From the NCBI GenBank assembly GCA_000499405.2, contig HG738137.1, positions 25,165,843 through 25,229,842 of the forward strand: a stretch of 64,000 bases of DNA. The letters run 5' to 3'. Under the pieces are notes generated by a model that saw only the letters and a list, made by a program, of their open reading frames with translations, searched no databases and had not been told where the DNA came from. The stretch comes from Onchocerca volvulus. Lineage: Eukaryota; Nematoda; Chromadorea; Rhabditida; Onchocercidae. Positions 41,097 through 55,500 of this stretch are shown piece by piece (within the stretch, counting starts at the first letter, position 1; each line of letters opens with the position of its first letter). Made by a program: the position numbers and the translations under genes.

Positions 41097-43559
41097 AAAG
41101 GATGTCATCACATTTTCGGTCAAAGAATTTTTGTCAACAAATTATCTTTCTTTTTTTTTTTAATTCTTATCGCATAGTAATTTTTATGTCAAAATATTAT
41201 TAATTCGAATTAAATTATAAAAGTTTCATTAAAGCATGATATCATTCGTTAAGGGCAATTGATACAAATGAAAATAAAAAAAAAAAAAAAAAAATGAAAT
41301 TGAAAATCAAAAAAAAGGTTAAAACTCGGAATTTGAAAGCCAAAAAAAAAACCGACGAAATAGGCTTATTTATGAAATAGGCCTGATTATTTTAGTAGGC
41401 TAGAAAATTGTGAAAAAAACTGACTAGAAGAAAAGAAGATAGATAATAATTAATGAAATGCGGTAATAGCCATTATGACAAAAGTTTCGAAAAAATTGGA
41501 ACTATTTATAGAGTGGAAAATTGTTCTTCTCTTTTTCTTCGTTTTCTTCCTTTTTTTTCTTTTTTTTTTGCATATTAAATATTTCAGCCTTTTTATTAAA
41601 CATTTGAACTAATATTAAATTTTATTACTGGCATCTATTCTGGTTTGATATCATTTTCAAAAAAAAAAGTATTTATGTACATAAATACATCAATTCCTAT
41701 TAATAAATACTTATATAAATTTTGAGTTTTGGATTATTTTCTAGCTGTTCATCGAAATTATTTTTGAAATTTAATGAATTTCTCAAAAAAAAAAAAAAAA
41801 AACAGTTGTTTCTACTAAGAAATAGATAACTTTCAACATTTATTACCTAAAGCGATATGGATGAATTTTTCATTCAAAAAATTCGAAAATGAAAATATCA
41901 ATTTGTTGGACGAATAAATTTAATTTATTTTTTCAATATATGGATAAATATATGTTTGCATTTTAGTAAATATATCGATTCTTAATTTAAAAAAAAAAAA
42001 AAAATTACAGCTACAAATTTCGAGTACTATAATATTATTCTCGCTCTATTTATTAAAATGATTTTTTTTTTTCAAATTTAATGAATTTTAATTTTCACTT
42101 TTTTTAGGATATTACGAAATCTTTTGAAAGAAACGAATTATATTTATGGGAAAATGATGATGTATGATTATATGAAATGTAAGTAGTACTTAAATTAAAT
42201 AATTCAAATTTAAATTAAACAATTCGAATAATGATGAAATGGTTTAAAAAAAAATAACAAAATGAAAAAAGCATAAAATAAAACAAAAGAGTCAAGAGAG
42301 AAAATAGCTAAGTGAAAATGATAAGATATAATCGGTATTTTTAATCAGTTTTGTTCGATAGCAAAATATTTCACATTAAAAAGCAGAAAAAAAAAAAGAA
42401 AAGGCAAAAGAAGAGAAGAATGAATAATTCAATTACTGAATAATAAATAATAGCATCATTCGATATCTATTAATAAATTATAAATTTTTTATATTAATGC
42501 AATTTTTACATCTTTTATTAAAATTACAATGAATTAGAAAGAAGAAGAAGAAGGAATGTATATTAAAGTTATGTTCATTCAAAATACAAAATATTAATTT
42601 ATGCAAACTTTTTATATGAAAATTATCCTAACAGTTAAAAATCATATTTAAATTCGTTCGGAAGCATTCCAGATAAGTGTTTTTCATAAAAAATAATATG
42701 AAATTTTATCCGGAATGTTTTCGAATATTATCATTCCGGAATAATTATTCTGAAATAAAGATTATTATAAACAGATAAAAAAAAAGAGGAAAACGGAAAG
42801 AACTATAAAAAGTATAAAAACGAATGATATTTATAAAAAAAAAAAAGAAAAAATTATTCGTCATAGGATCATTTTTATATAATTTGAATAAATCTTATTA
42901 TCTTTCTATCATTTAGATATTTCAAATTGCTACAAAGTTATTTCCAAATATAGAAAATTACTGGCTAAATTGAAATATATTTGAAAAAAAATAATAATAA
43001 TTTGAAGGATATCATTTTTGTGTCATTTTGTCGGAATAAAAAATTTTGCCAAAATTTATCAAGTAAATTAGAAATTTTCTGATGCTGCAAATTATATTTA
43101 TTGAAATAATCGGTGCGAAAAATATTTTCAGATTAAAAAAAAAAAGAAAATTTAAAGTATTGAATAATATTGCACGATATTTTTTATAGATTTGAAAATA
43201 ATTTTGGCAAAATTAGGCACTAATTTGTAAAATGTGAGTTTTTTCCCCAGATAAAAACTAATTTTCAATATGTACTTAAAGAATCGAATGAAATTTCATT
43301 TACTTAAAAAATTTGCTAAAAAAAATTTTGTTTTTTCTTCTTTTCATTTATTTAATTTCATTTTTTTCAGTGAATTTTTTTTTTTTTTAAACATATTTGT
43401 TGATTACTTTGTCTTTTCTTTGCAGCATTTAAAAAATGCGAAATTTATAATTATATTGTTAATAGCTTGCCGATTTAATTATTATTGAAATTTTTAATAT
43501 TTTCTCTACTATTCTTCCTCCAAAAAAAAAAAAAAAACAATAATAATTATTTCAAAAAT

Positions 43560-46400
43560 AATGCAAAAAAAACTATGCTGCTTTATTAAAATCAATAATA
43601 TTATCTTTTTTATCAAATTTCGATCTTTTATTTGCCCTACAAAAAATTATTTTCTTATAGTTTGCAAAACAAATTTTCTTCTTAAAAAACTGATAAAAGG
43701 AAGAAAAAAATACCTAATTATTCCCATCTGTTTTATCATATCATTTTCTTATCATTCATGCATATTCCTATCATTTATCCATAAATTTCAGGTTTATTTA
43801 CCTAATTATTCATGCATTCGATTTTCATTTTCATGAAAGTTTTGCTGAATGAATCCTTTCATATTTCAAATATAAGAAAGTAAGATCAGAAAAAGCAAAA
43901 TATGATCAATCTTTTGATCATCCCTGAATAATCAATCCACTCATTATTGACAGTATTGTATCACTGATAAATAAAACGGAAATTCAATGAATCTGAGAAA
44001 GAAATGGTTGAACTAATGTAATTAAGGCTGATAATTATTTATTATCAGTGATTACGTAGTTTAAGGCATAGTTGATTTTATCCTTTCATTTTTTGGCAAA
44101 TGGCTTCTTCACCGGTGAAGAAACCGATTTAAATATAAATTCTGCAATTCAATTAACATTTACAAAACAATACTTATTGTTTAAAGTAAATTTGAATAAT
44201 TTTAACAATCACATCGAATGATGTTTCAGGTATATTGTATGAAATATGAAACAAATAGTTCTTTTGTAGGAATCTTTGAATTTGATTGAAAAAGTTTCAA
44301 AAAAGTAAAATTTGAAATTCATCAATTGATCTTTAATTTTTCTTCGGTTTGCACTAAATACTAAGCATATTTTCTAGATTTTAATACTATTTTCATTATA
44401 ATTTTATATATTTTCAAAAAGTAATAATTTTTTTTTCTAACAAATGCTACCTGTAAAATATAATTTTTCCATAAATTTCGAAATTTTTTTGAATTATTGA
44501 AATTTTACAATTTATATCTTCCACAAGAAAGTTAATAATATTTCAAAAAAAAAAAAAGAATAAAAAAGACTGTCAAGTAAATATTTCGCATTATTTATTG
44601 TATCAAATATTTAGATAACAAAATAAATTCGCAACGTTTGAATTTCAGTTCTACTTCATTATGAATATAAGTATTGATGTTTCAATATATAATATTTGTT
44701 GCTTTGATTATATTTTTTCTACTAAATTATCTGTAATTTTTCAAATTTTATATAATTTCTTCAAATATCGACTAAATAATACGGTTTTATAAGTGAATTG
44801 AAAAGAATATTTTTTTAAAAATTTAGTGAGAAAAAAAAGCAGAAAATGTTTATACATATTATTTTGATGATATTTGATTAATATAGTGTGAAGAAAAGTA
44901 GACAAAAATATTGATTTTTGAAATTTGTCATATCTTCCATGAATAAAATATTTATAGTAATAAGTATTTGTTATTCCTAAAAACCAAGAATTATAATTAA
45001 ACAAAACTACACCATTTTATTAAAATCGACATTATTATCTTTTTATCAAATTTCGATCTTTTATTTGCATTACAAAAAATTATTGTTTTCTTGTGAATTA
45101 TAAAAATAAATTTCCTTCTTAAAAAAATGATAAAAAGGGAAGAAGAAAATACCTGATTATTTCCATGTGTTTTATTATATCATTTTCCTATCATTCATGC
45201 ACATATTCCTTTCATTTGTCCGTAAATTCAGGTTTATTTACCCAATTATTTATGCATCCGACCTTCATTTTCATAAGTTTTTCTAAATGAATCTTTACAG
45301 ATTTCAAATATAAGAAATTAAGATTAGAGAAAACAAAATATGATCAATATTTTGATCATCCTTCAATATCAATCCACTCATTATTGACAGTATTGAACCC
45401 TTGATAAATAAAACGAAAATAGAAAAAATAAAATCAATTCATCATAGATGATTTTATCCTTTCATTTTTTGGCAGCGGCTTCTTTACTTCGGTAAGGAAA
45501 CAAATTACAATTTACATTCAAATTTTAGAAAATATCCGGGAAAAATACATATTGTGAAAATAAATTAGAATAATTATGGCAATTACATTGAATGATGTTT
45601 CGGTATATTGTATGGAAGGAAAAGTAATAATTCTTTTGCAAAAATCTTTGGATATGGTTAAAAAATTTCAAGAAAGTAAAATTTTAAATTCATCAATTGG
45701 TATTTAACCATTCTTCAGTTTGTATCGAATATTGAGTACATTTTTAATATTTTAGCACTGTTTTCATTATAATCTTATGTATTTTAAAAAGTAATTTCAT
45801 CTAATTATTATTAGAGATTGTAATTTCCTTCAATAAATACTTTCATGTAAAACACAACTTCTAACAGGCTGCGGAATGTTTCAAACTTTTGAGAATTTAC
45901 AATTTAAATCTTAAGCAAAAATGATGAATTCACAAATGATTTTAAAAACGAAAAAAAAAAGGTCATCAATTAAAACATTTCGCATCATTTAGTGAGCCAA
46001 ATATTTAGATGGATTTAATTCTCAATATTTGAATTTCAATTTTTTTTTTAATTTAGAATGTAAGTATTAGTATTTCATTATTTAGCATTTGTTACTGTGA
46101 TCATATTTTTTCTAATAAATTACGTATAATAAAATCATTTTATTCGAATATTTTACAACGGTTAAATTTTGTAACATTTTATAAATGAATTCAAAAAAAT
46201 ACTTAAAAAAAAAAACTGGACGGATTGAAAAAAAAAAAAACAGAAACATTAAAGCATATTATTTCAACAATTTTTGACTAATTTAACATGAAAAAAAGTA
46301 AACAGAAATGATATTTAATTGATTATTCGTAAAATGACAAAATTTTCTGAAAATATCACCAATTTTTCAATATAAAATTTCAAAATACATTCCATTAATA
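43560..46400. repeat. Tandem duplication of a 1.4-kb non-coding segment
   Basis: Copy 1 (about 43565-45000) and copy 2 (about 45003-46400) share long runs in order: AAATTTCGATCTTTTATTTG, TCAGGTTTATTTACC, AATCCACTCATTATTGACAG, TTTTATCCTTTCATTTTTTGG and GAATGATGTTTC, plus similar poly(A)-like ends. Many substitutions and small indels separate them. No reading frame is preserved between the copies. Confidence 0.85.
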
Positions 46401-46504
46401 TTACAATTATAATCAACATATACAATATCATCATTTATTTTCACTTAAAAAAAAAAAAGCAAAAGAATTCATTTGTTATAATTTCATTTGAAATTTTAGC
46501 ATTT

Positions 46505-46510
46505 TTTATT
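46505..46510 (-). terminator. Candidate poly(A) signal of the carboxylesterase gene
   Basis: AATAAA on the minus strand 38 bases past the stop codon. Confidence 0.5.
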
Positions 46511-46547
46511 TTCTCAAATATTAAATTGAAAAAAAAAGGAGATCTTA

Positions 46548-49500
46548 TCACCTATTAACAATAATATTATTGTATGGTTTGGCTCGTGGACTATGACATC
46601 GTGTCACCACGATACAAATAACGCTAATCCAAATTGCCAAAGCGATCATACCAACTAATAACCATAATGCCCACCATGCACGTCGATAAGCTGCTAACTA
46701 TAATTATTCTATTTTTACCTTTATTAACTCCAAAGATTGTGAATTTAATATTTTAGTATTTTCAGTCTTCTTAACCAAAAGATTTACTAAAAAGCTTTTT
46801 CCTCTGATCTAATTAACTGAAAAAAAATTTTTGATCTTTCTGTGAAACGTAATATCCAACATGTCATATATAATTTTGACAATACGTAAATAACGTAAAC
46901 GTGGCCGATCCAGTTAATCTATAAAGGCCGGCCACGTTTTCATGTGGCCGATTCTCGATGAATGCAAAAAATAGACGTGGTCAATAAATTCTGTCCGCTC
47001 ACTTGGTTTTTACCTGTTACAAATTGACATGTGAAGAAGAAAGTAGACGTATCTATATAAAAACACGCGCCTATTCCAATAAAACCTTGTATCAAAATTT
47101 CAAATCAACTGATGAAAAATTTTCAGAGATTTAAGGTCAGTAACAACAAACATTTGCATTTTTATTTATATAATATAGATTAATAAGCGATAAATATTGA
47201 TTCTAAATGTTATGTGTGTTACAAAATTTGGAAAATTTCTGCAAAATTTCAATTAAATAAAACAAATTATAATAACCTGTAATCGTTCATCAGCAGTTAA
47301 TTCTTCGCTTAATGTTTGAACAGTTTTTTCACGCAATGATAATTTTTCTAAAAATGCCGCTTCTTTATTCCAAAAATTTGTTGCTGGCCAATGTAAACTA
47401 CCAAATGCTTTTCTGTAAATATTGATTTATTATATTTTATTATTTCATTCTTTACTGTTATTACAAATAATAGATATAGAAAAGCAGTGGTTGCTTTTTT
47501 AGATATTATTCCTAAATTATATTTCTTATTAAGTATTCCTATTAAGATAACAAATTTTTAAATGAGTAAAACTGATTTTTTTAATAAATATAATTAAAAC
47601 ATTTTTTAAACAATAATTTTTATTGTAATCAAAAATGGATGGAAGAAAAATCGATGAAATTATACTAATAATTTTGTTTTTTCTTTTTTGATAACTTGAT
47701 ACTGATTAAAATCATTGCAAAATTTCTTAGTAAATTTTCAAGATAGTAAAATTCTTGGTGTTTTTTAAAAAATCTAAGAATAATAAAATTTTTGAACTTC
47801 GGAGGTATATCTAAGATTGCATATTCAGCAGATTCATTTGTAAATGGTGTCCATTTAAAACCATTCCATTCAGTTGGTGTTGGTTCCCTAAAATATTTCA
47901 ATCAATTAATAGAATAGGAAAGACTAGATGCGGGAAAAAAGTAATTGAATTCCATAATTGTGACAAATAATAATGATAAAATGATATTTTAATGCATGAT
48001 TATAATTAGCGAAAGATTTTACCAAGAAAGAAATTTCCTTGTTCATCATTTAAAGTATTAGGAAACTTTGAAAAAAAAAAAAAAAAAAAGAAAAATATTT
48101 CAAAAATTTTTGAATTATTAATTTATCATTTTTATATAACAATATATTATTGTTTGTGTATTCAAATCATTGCAAAAATCTAGAAAACAAACCCATATTT
48201 GACAAAATTTGTAATAAATGTTGTAAACATTTTAGCCATTTGTTGATCTCTTTTAGTATACGGTTCAATATGCAAATTACTACTATAACCATTTGTGAAT
48301 ATGTAAGCATGATCTAGGCCATGAAATGCTCTTGGCTTACCATTTCCTGCAAAATAAAGCATTAAATCAATTTAATGAATTAATTAAATTATTTATTTCA
48401 TATTATATAAAGTTGCAAATACATGAAGTATTGATTGAAAAAGTTTTCATGATCTTTCTTAATTAATTCAAGTAATTGTATTACTTGAATTAATTCGAAA
48501 TAATTCATCATTTTGGTTTTTGATTTTCTCGTCTATGAAGCGAATTTCGGTCCCGTATTAACAAATAGAATAGTCGAAAAATTATTTAAAAACTGCTAAT
48601 TTATTTCGTTTCTGCATAGTTTTTATTTATCATATCATTCTTAAATAATTCATTATCTAAATAGTTTTCGATTATTCTATTTATAAAATTTAACTTAAAT
48701 AAGTATTAATTCGTTATTTTAACTAAGCATTATTATTTAATAATTTATGATTTCTCATTTCATTATAATTTTTTTTTTTTTGATCTGAATTTTACACGGA
48801 CTAAAATATATTTTTAGAAAATTCGAAATACCCTTATTTATAGTTAAATTATAGGAAGCTTGTTAATATAAAACTTCCACGACATTTTGGATCATTTCTG
48901 TTACATAAAAAAATGAAAAGTTCCAAATGAGTACAATGTTTACTTTTTTAAACAAAGAAAGTTATTGGAAACATTCCTATTCAGTTTTGACAATTTTTTT
49001 TTTCTTTAATTAAATCAAAATTATCCTTAACATACGTTCTATTTGAAGTTCTTTCCGTTTCACTTTAAGTGCTTCTCGACCAAAAATAGGAAACATTTTC
49101 TGATCTTCCTCATAAATTGGTGATTTTGGGAAATATTGGAATGAATATGCATAAACAGGTATGCCATTTTCGACATAACCATCAATTTCACGTTGTGCTG
49201 GTGCAACAAATTCGATATCCGCTTCTAACTGTACAAAATTTTCCATAATTTTACATTAAGTTGATATAATTTACATTTATGTATAAATTTGTATTCATCA
49301 AAATATTTTTCATTTTTGTATTATATATGCACAGAAAAAATTAATAAATAACTTCAGAAAAAATGCTTATAGATGTTTTTTTTTTTTTTTTTAACAAATA
49401 ATTTCAGAAATATGGTTTTAATTTTTGATAAAATTTTTCGTATCTTAATTCTGACAAATTTTAATTTCAAAGCACTAATTTTTTCTTAATAGAAAAAAGG

Positions 49501-52500
49501 AAGTTTTTTTTTTTTCTTTAAATTAAAGACAAATTTAAAAATTATGCATACATCTTGCAATCCATATAGAACTCGCATTAAAGTACGATTATTTTCTGGC
49601 GTATCAAGGTATCTGAATGAGTAAATTATTTCATTTATTTTCAAAAAAAAAAATTTTATATTTAAATTTAAAATTTTGCTCATTTTTCCTTGCTTGAACT
49701 TTCCATGGTAAAATTTAATCCTTCAATATAAATAAAAATTAAGCCAAGTAAAAAATGATAGTGTATAGCACTGCCGTGAAAATTTAGTATAAATAAATTG
49801 ATGATGTTTCGTTAGCTGATTGGAATACAATTATTATCACTTATCTGCGAAATAATTTAAGAACTAAAAAATGCAGAATTGTTAGGCATAAACTTGTATA
49901 ATCAACGAAAAGTATGATATAGGAAAAATGTTAATAATTACAAATAAAACATGACAAATTATAAATACCTTAAAAAAGTAGCATTTGCGACAATTTCCAA
50001 CGTTGATTCATGAAGTTTTTTTGCGCAACTAGTATGATATTGTTCATTGATAATTTTGCGAATATTTCTATTGCACTGCTCAATTGAAACATCTTTGAAT
50101 TCATTTAAACCATAATCTTGAGCTGAAAAATAATACATACCTTGAAATATTCTGAATTCAAATTTTTAACTTAAATTGAATTTCATAAAGAATGATTTCT
50201 TAAATCAAACCTCACAAAGAAAGAAAATATAACTTTATAAATTTCAAATCAATCAAACAATTATTCAAATTGGTATTATTAAGAGAAAAAAAAAAAAAAA
50301 AACAATAATAAAATGATAGTTTTGCGGGTAGCATGTATTATTGGTTTTGTACATATTCGCTTTATATTTATATTTCATACTTTTATTTTATATTTTACGA
50401 CATATCTCGTATTGTTTTAAATTTATCCCATAATTGCATACGTATCATTTGTATTATTCTATTACACGTATCTCGTAATTTCATAATTCTACACGTATCT
50501 CGTAATCATATTATTCTACAATACGTATCGCGTAATTATTATTCTATAGTACCTATCTCGTAATCGTATTATTCTATCTACAACACGTAACTCGTAATCG
50601 TATTATTCTATCTACAACACGTAACTCGTAATCGTATTATTCTATCTACAACACGTAACTCGTAATCGTCTTATTCTACGTATCTCATAATCGTATTATT
50701 CTACAATACATATATGGCAACTTTATTTTTTAATGTTTCATATGATTGAACATGAATTGTACACAGTACCTTATAATATTTCATACATATCATGTAATTT
50801 TTTGGATTTTCTTAATTTTTCTCTTGAAAAATTCTCAAAAATGATACCTTTCTTATGAGCCCATTCATGCTGTGCAACACCAATCATGATTGGTACTCGT
50901 GCATAGTTTTTGATTAATTCAGCACCAGATTGTGGTATCAATTCATCATCCACTATCATTTTCGATACTCCTAGCTTGACATCATATTAAAATACTATTA
51001 TAATAGAAACAAACCGTTTTTTTCTTTAAAAAGAAAGAAAAAAAAACATTACAAAAAAGGAGTCAAAACATAAATAATTTATGAAAATTGATTTAATTTA
51101 TCATTCGATATTAATTACAAAATTACCTCAGCAGCAATTGCATAACGAAATAGAAATGATGAAAGATTGAGTTCATTTCGAAAGCATTCAATCAATCGGA
51201 CACTATTCATTTCTTCGCTATTCTAAATAATATTAATTAAAATAAAACTGAAGAATTTTTACTTATTATTTCATTAAAAAAAAAAAGACAAAAAAATTTG
51301 ATAAATTTATTAAATTTTTTTCTCGATCAAAAAATAAATTAATAACTGCCATTTCTACATTAATCAATAATTCAATAGAAGAAATTTTTTTTTCATTAGG
51401 ATTAAAATAAATTAATTAATAATTACTATTTTACCATCAACTAATCATTTAAATGAAAACAATATTATTAATTATATTAATTGATGCTTATAGCATACTA
51501 ATTCTTGGAATTTAATTTAACCAAAAATAAAAAAAAAAAAAAAAAATTACAGTTAAACATTCGGGTATTTGATCTTGCATATTACATTCTTTGGTAGTAA
51601 ATGATAATCTCGAATCTTTTGATGATTGTTGCATCCGTTCCTTATCAAATTCTTTCTCACATCGAAGATATGCTGCAATATTATTTGCATTCCATGCCGG
51701 TTGTCCGAAACGATGAGTGGCCCAACCGGCGGTTGAAGAACCGGACAACATGATTGCTTGATGCAATAGACCTGAAATGGAATTAATCATGATTAATTTG
51801 ATAGTTGTAAATAATTTATCAATTTCAAGCAATACTTATCAGCTAATGATATTCTAATGATTATTAATCTTATTAGATGAAACATTAAATGCTATCAAAG
51901 TTCATTTTTTTTTTCTTGAATTTCACAACTAATTAAAAATTGGTTTTTTTGTAGGAAGAAATTGATTTTATAAGATTAAATTTATCATAATTGTTTGCAA
52001 TGTATTTGGAATTTTCACAAAAATTGATTTTTGTAGAAAAAAAAAAATTTATCATAGTCATTGGGGTAACGTAAGTATTATTATCTGAAAGTTACCAATA
52101 ATTTTATCAATTTCAAGTGATAAGTATTTACTCATACTTATTACTTAATGATATGATGCTATTAAATGGAAAATTTACGATGAAGTTATGATATTTGTAG
52201 AGAAAAAAAACATAGAAGGAAAATTAATTGCTACCAAATTTTTTAATTCTTTTTTTAAAATTTTTTAAAAAATTAAAAACTGATAGTACTGTGGTTAAAC
52301 CTCGAAATATTTTATGATATAAATGTGACAAAATAATTACAGTATTTTGTATTGTAGAAATTTGTAATATTTCTCAGACAAATGAATCATTTATCCCTAT
52401 TTCATCCTTTCGTTCGACATAAAGCCTTTGTTCTCTCATCTTCCGATCTGCTAATAGAGCTCATGTAGATTATTTGAAATGCTGAGGTCCACATGAATTG

Positions 52501-55500
52501 TCCTGAATCCTTGTTGCAAGGATTAAAACTTATTGTAAGAATTGTCCATCTCTTATCCTTTGTCCTCATAGCCAAATCTTTCATATATTTCACATATTGT
52601 AAGTCATTGTTTACCATAAAGACCAAAGATTGTCAGTATAAAAAAGATTCTGGCGGTTATTCGCTTTCAATCAATTTGAACGCAATCTGAATTCAATTTC
52701 ATTCAAATCACTCTACTCACTCAATCCATTCGATAACCACAACTTTCTAATTCAATCCAACTTCCCGATCCAATTTCTATTATTATAAGTGATCAATTGC
52801 AATCATGATATTATCTAACTTTATTCTATTTTATAAACAGACGGAAAAATAAATCCCCTCAATCAATAAAACCTTTCTCACCAAAATTCGCCTCTGCCAT
52901 AATAGAAAAAATTTTTCCGATAATTGTAAATAGGAAGTGATTTTGTAAGCTAATATTATCATGACCAGAAGCTATCATAATTTGAAGCTTTCTAAAAGCT
53001 ATTGGATATCAAGCTAATCATTAAATCATTTAATTTTGATGATATTTTCATTAATTAAACTATCACTGACAATATAACTGGAGCAATACGTCTTAACTTT
53101 CTTATGAGATTCTTTGAATCTACAAAAAATTTACTAATATCTCAATCTTCAAATTGAAAGCTGATCTTAAAATATGAATAAAATATTAATTTCAGAGCAG
53201 AATACAATGCATGTTCGAGAATAAGATATTTATACTTATTCGAGAATAAGATGATTGTATATCTGTAAATGATTATATGTATCCCGTCTTATGAATATGA
53301 TGATTAGACATAATCATATGAAATAATTATTTAAAAACATTATCTTTCACCTTTCGTTTTTGGATGTACGATGATGATTATGCGTACTCGAGAATAAGAT
53401 AATTATATTATGCATACTCGAGAATAAGATAATTATATTATGCATGCTCGAGAATAATATAATTATAAATACTCAAGAATAAAATAACTGTATATGTTTT
53501 CGAAAATAAAATGATTTTACTTATTCTTTTTTTCTAAATATGATGATTATATGTATTCATGTGAAATATTTATTTCAAAATATTATCATTTTCACCTTTA
53601 GTTTTCGGTGATACCGCAAGTACCGAAACAGCAGCTGCACCAGCACTTTCACCCATAACTGTAATCTTTGATGGATCACCATTTAATTGTTTCATATTTG
53701 TTTGAATCCATTCCAATGCCATTACCAAATCCCATATACCCAAATTACCTTCCATATGATCATTTTTATAATTCATGAATCCTTAAATGAAATCAACAAT
53801 ATAAAATGTTGTATAAGTGCTCAACCTAATAGCGAATTATTTCGCTAATTTAATATATCAAAATTTCTAATTTAATCGAATTTTTCCTTTCATTTTTCTT
53901 AATTAAATTATTATGAATTAATGAATTTTAGCAAATAAACAAATAATAAGCATACCTAAAAGACCAAGTCGATAATTAAGCGTTACCAATGCTACACCAT
54001 TAAATATGAAATGTTTAATGATCACTTCCATATCAATTCCAGTATCACCTGAACCAACTAAAAATGATCCACCATGAATCCAAACAACAACCGGATACAA
54101 TTTCGATTCTTCTTCTGGATCCTGAAAATGTCAAAAATTTATCGTTTTTTTTTTTCCTGATTAGAAACAATGAAGAATTTAATCGAATAAAATAGCTTTA
54201 TTAATTACAAAAATGCATCGGAAGATGGCGAAGATGAAATCGAAATAATTAATTTTTTTTTTTTTCTGGTTCCTGATTTTTCTGATTTTTCTGATTTTCC
54301 GATTAAAATTAATAGGAAATTTACCAGATAAAAATGCTTTCATTAATATTAATATATCGGAAGATGAAGAAAATAAAATTTAAATAATTAAATTTTTAAA
54401 TTTTATTTTTTTTAAATCAAATTTAAAATATCCCTTGGGAATTGTTTTATGGAATTAATGAATTCTTCAAAGATAAGATAATAATTTCATATTTTATAAT
54501 TAAAATTTCAAAGTAAATAATAAATATCTTACATATGGTGTGAAAACATTAAGAAATAGACAATCTTCACTTTCATTTTGCATATTTGAACCGGCAAATT
54601 TGTCATTTTTATGAAATTCCAAAAATTGTAAACACGGGGCACCATAATCGAGTGCCGCATATTCTCGATGCCATCGTCCTCGTTTTACGGGACGCTATAA
54701 AATCGAACATTATTTTAATTTTTAATTCGAAAAAAGAAATGAATTTTCGGCTTAATATTAGGCTAGAATTAAATTATCTTAATATTCGATATTTAATTTA
54801 AGAACACTTATTCTTTGCAATCAATAGAATTTTTTATTTTCCATTAATGAAAAATATTTTTGATTAATTTATTTACAAAAAATTTTCCAAATAAACAAAT
54901 AACAACTGTTTTTCTAAAATAGCAACTGGAATAATTAATAACGATGAAATTTCATTTAGCAAAATAACAAAAGTGGCAAAATTCAATTGTCCATTATCAA
55001 TCACTCCAATAAATAGTCTTATTCTAACTTTAAAATATATTTTAAAAAAATCTTTGATGATTAATCATTTTCAAACTTTTCAACCATATCACACATATCA
55101 GTTGAAAATTTGCTCCCTTCTTTTTTTTTTCTTCTTTTTTTTTTTTTTTTTATTTTCAAAAATGCAAACTTTTCAAAAATGAGCAAAGCAGTCGAATCAA
55201 CGAATATTTTATTTACGTAATTGTACGTCACCAAAATAAATTTTTGTTTAGAAGAAAGAGAAATGAAAATTTTTTGGCAATAAATTTTATTTCGTTAACG
55301 AAATTATTTCATATTTTTTCAAAAAATTTTTCAAATTTTTTTCAGATAAAAAAAAAAAAGAACTTTTTGGAATATGTACCTTTCTCCATAAATCATAGTT
55401 TAATTTGTTAAATTTATAATATTTTAATAGTATTGATTATTACTAATTTTTTCTGCAATAATAATTCTTCGATTTTTTTTTTTTTTTTTTTTTGCAATAA

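Larger units (their letters stand above)
35483..46547. other. 11-kb AT-rich region without a supported gene
   Basis: Upstream of the kinase and downstream of the esterase. Reading frames here are short, Phe/Ile/Lys-rich and reflect homopolymers. Islands of less biased sequence occur at 38036-38130 (with a 9-bp inverted repeat CATTCGTAA/TTACGAATG around an E-box CAGCTG) and at 40355-40455. The right end carries the 1.4-kb tandem duplication listed separately. Kinase promoter elements must lie here but were not identified. Confidence 0.6.

Noticed and set aside
43270..43836. Two Phe/Ile-rich open frames on the plus strand
   Set aside because: Low complexity; the second is not preserved in the other copy of the tandem duplication.
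50430..50710. CRISPR-like regular repeats
   Set aside because: No distinct spacers, units abut each other, and it lies in a eukaryotic intron; it is a minisatellite.
52402..52626. Minus-strand open frame in an esterase intron
   Set aside because: No recognised domain; lies inside a candidate LTR-like insertion.
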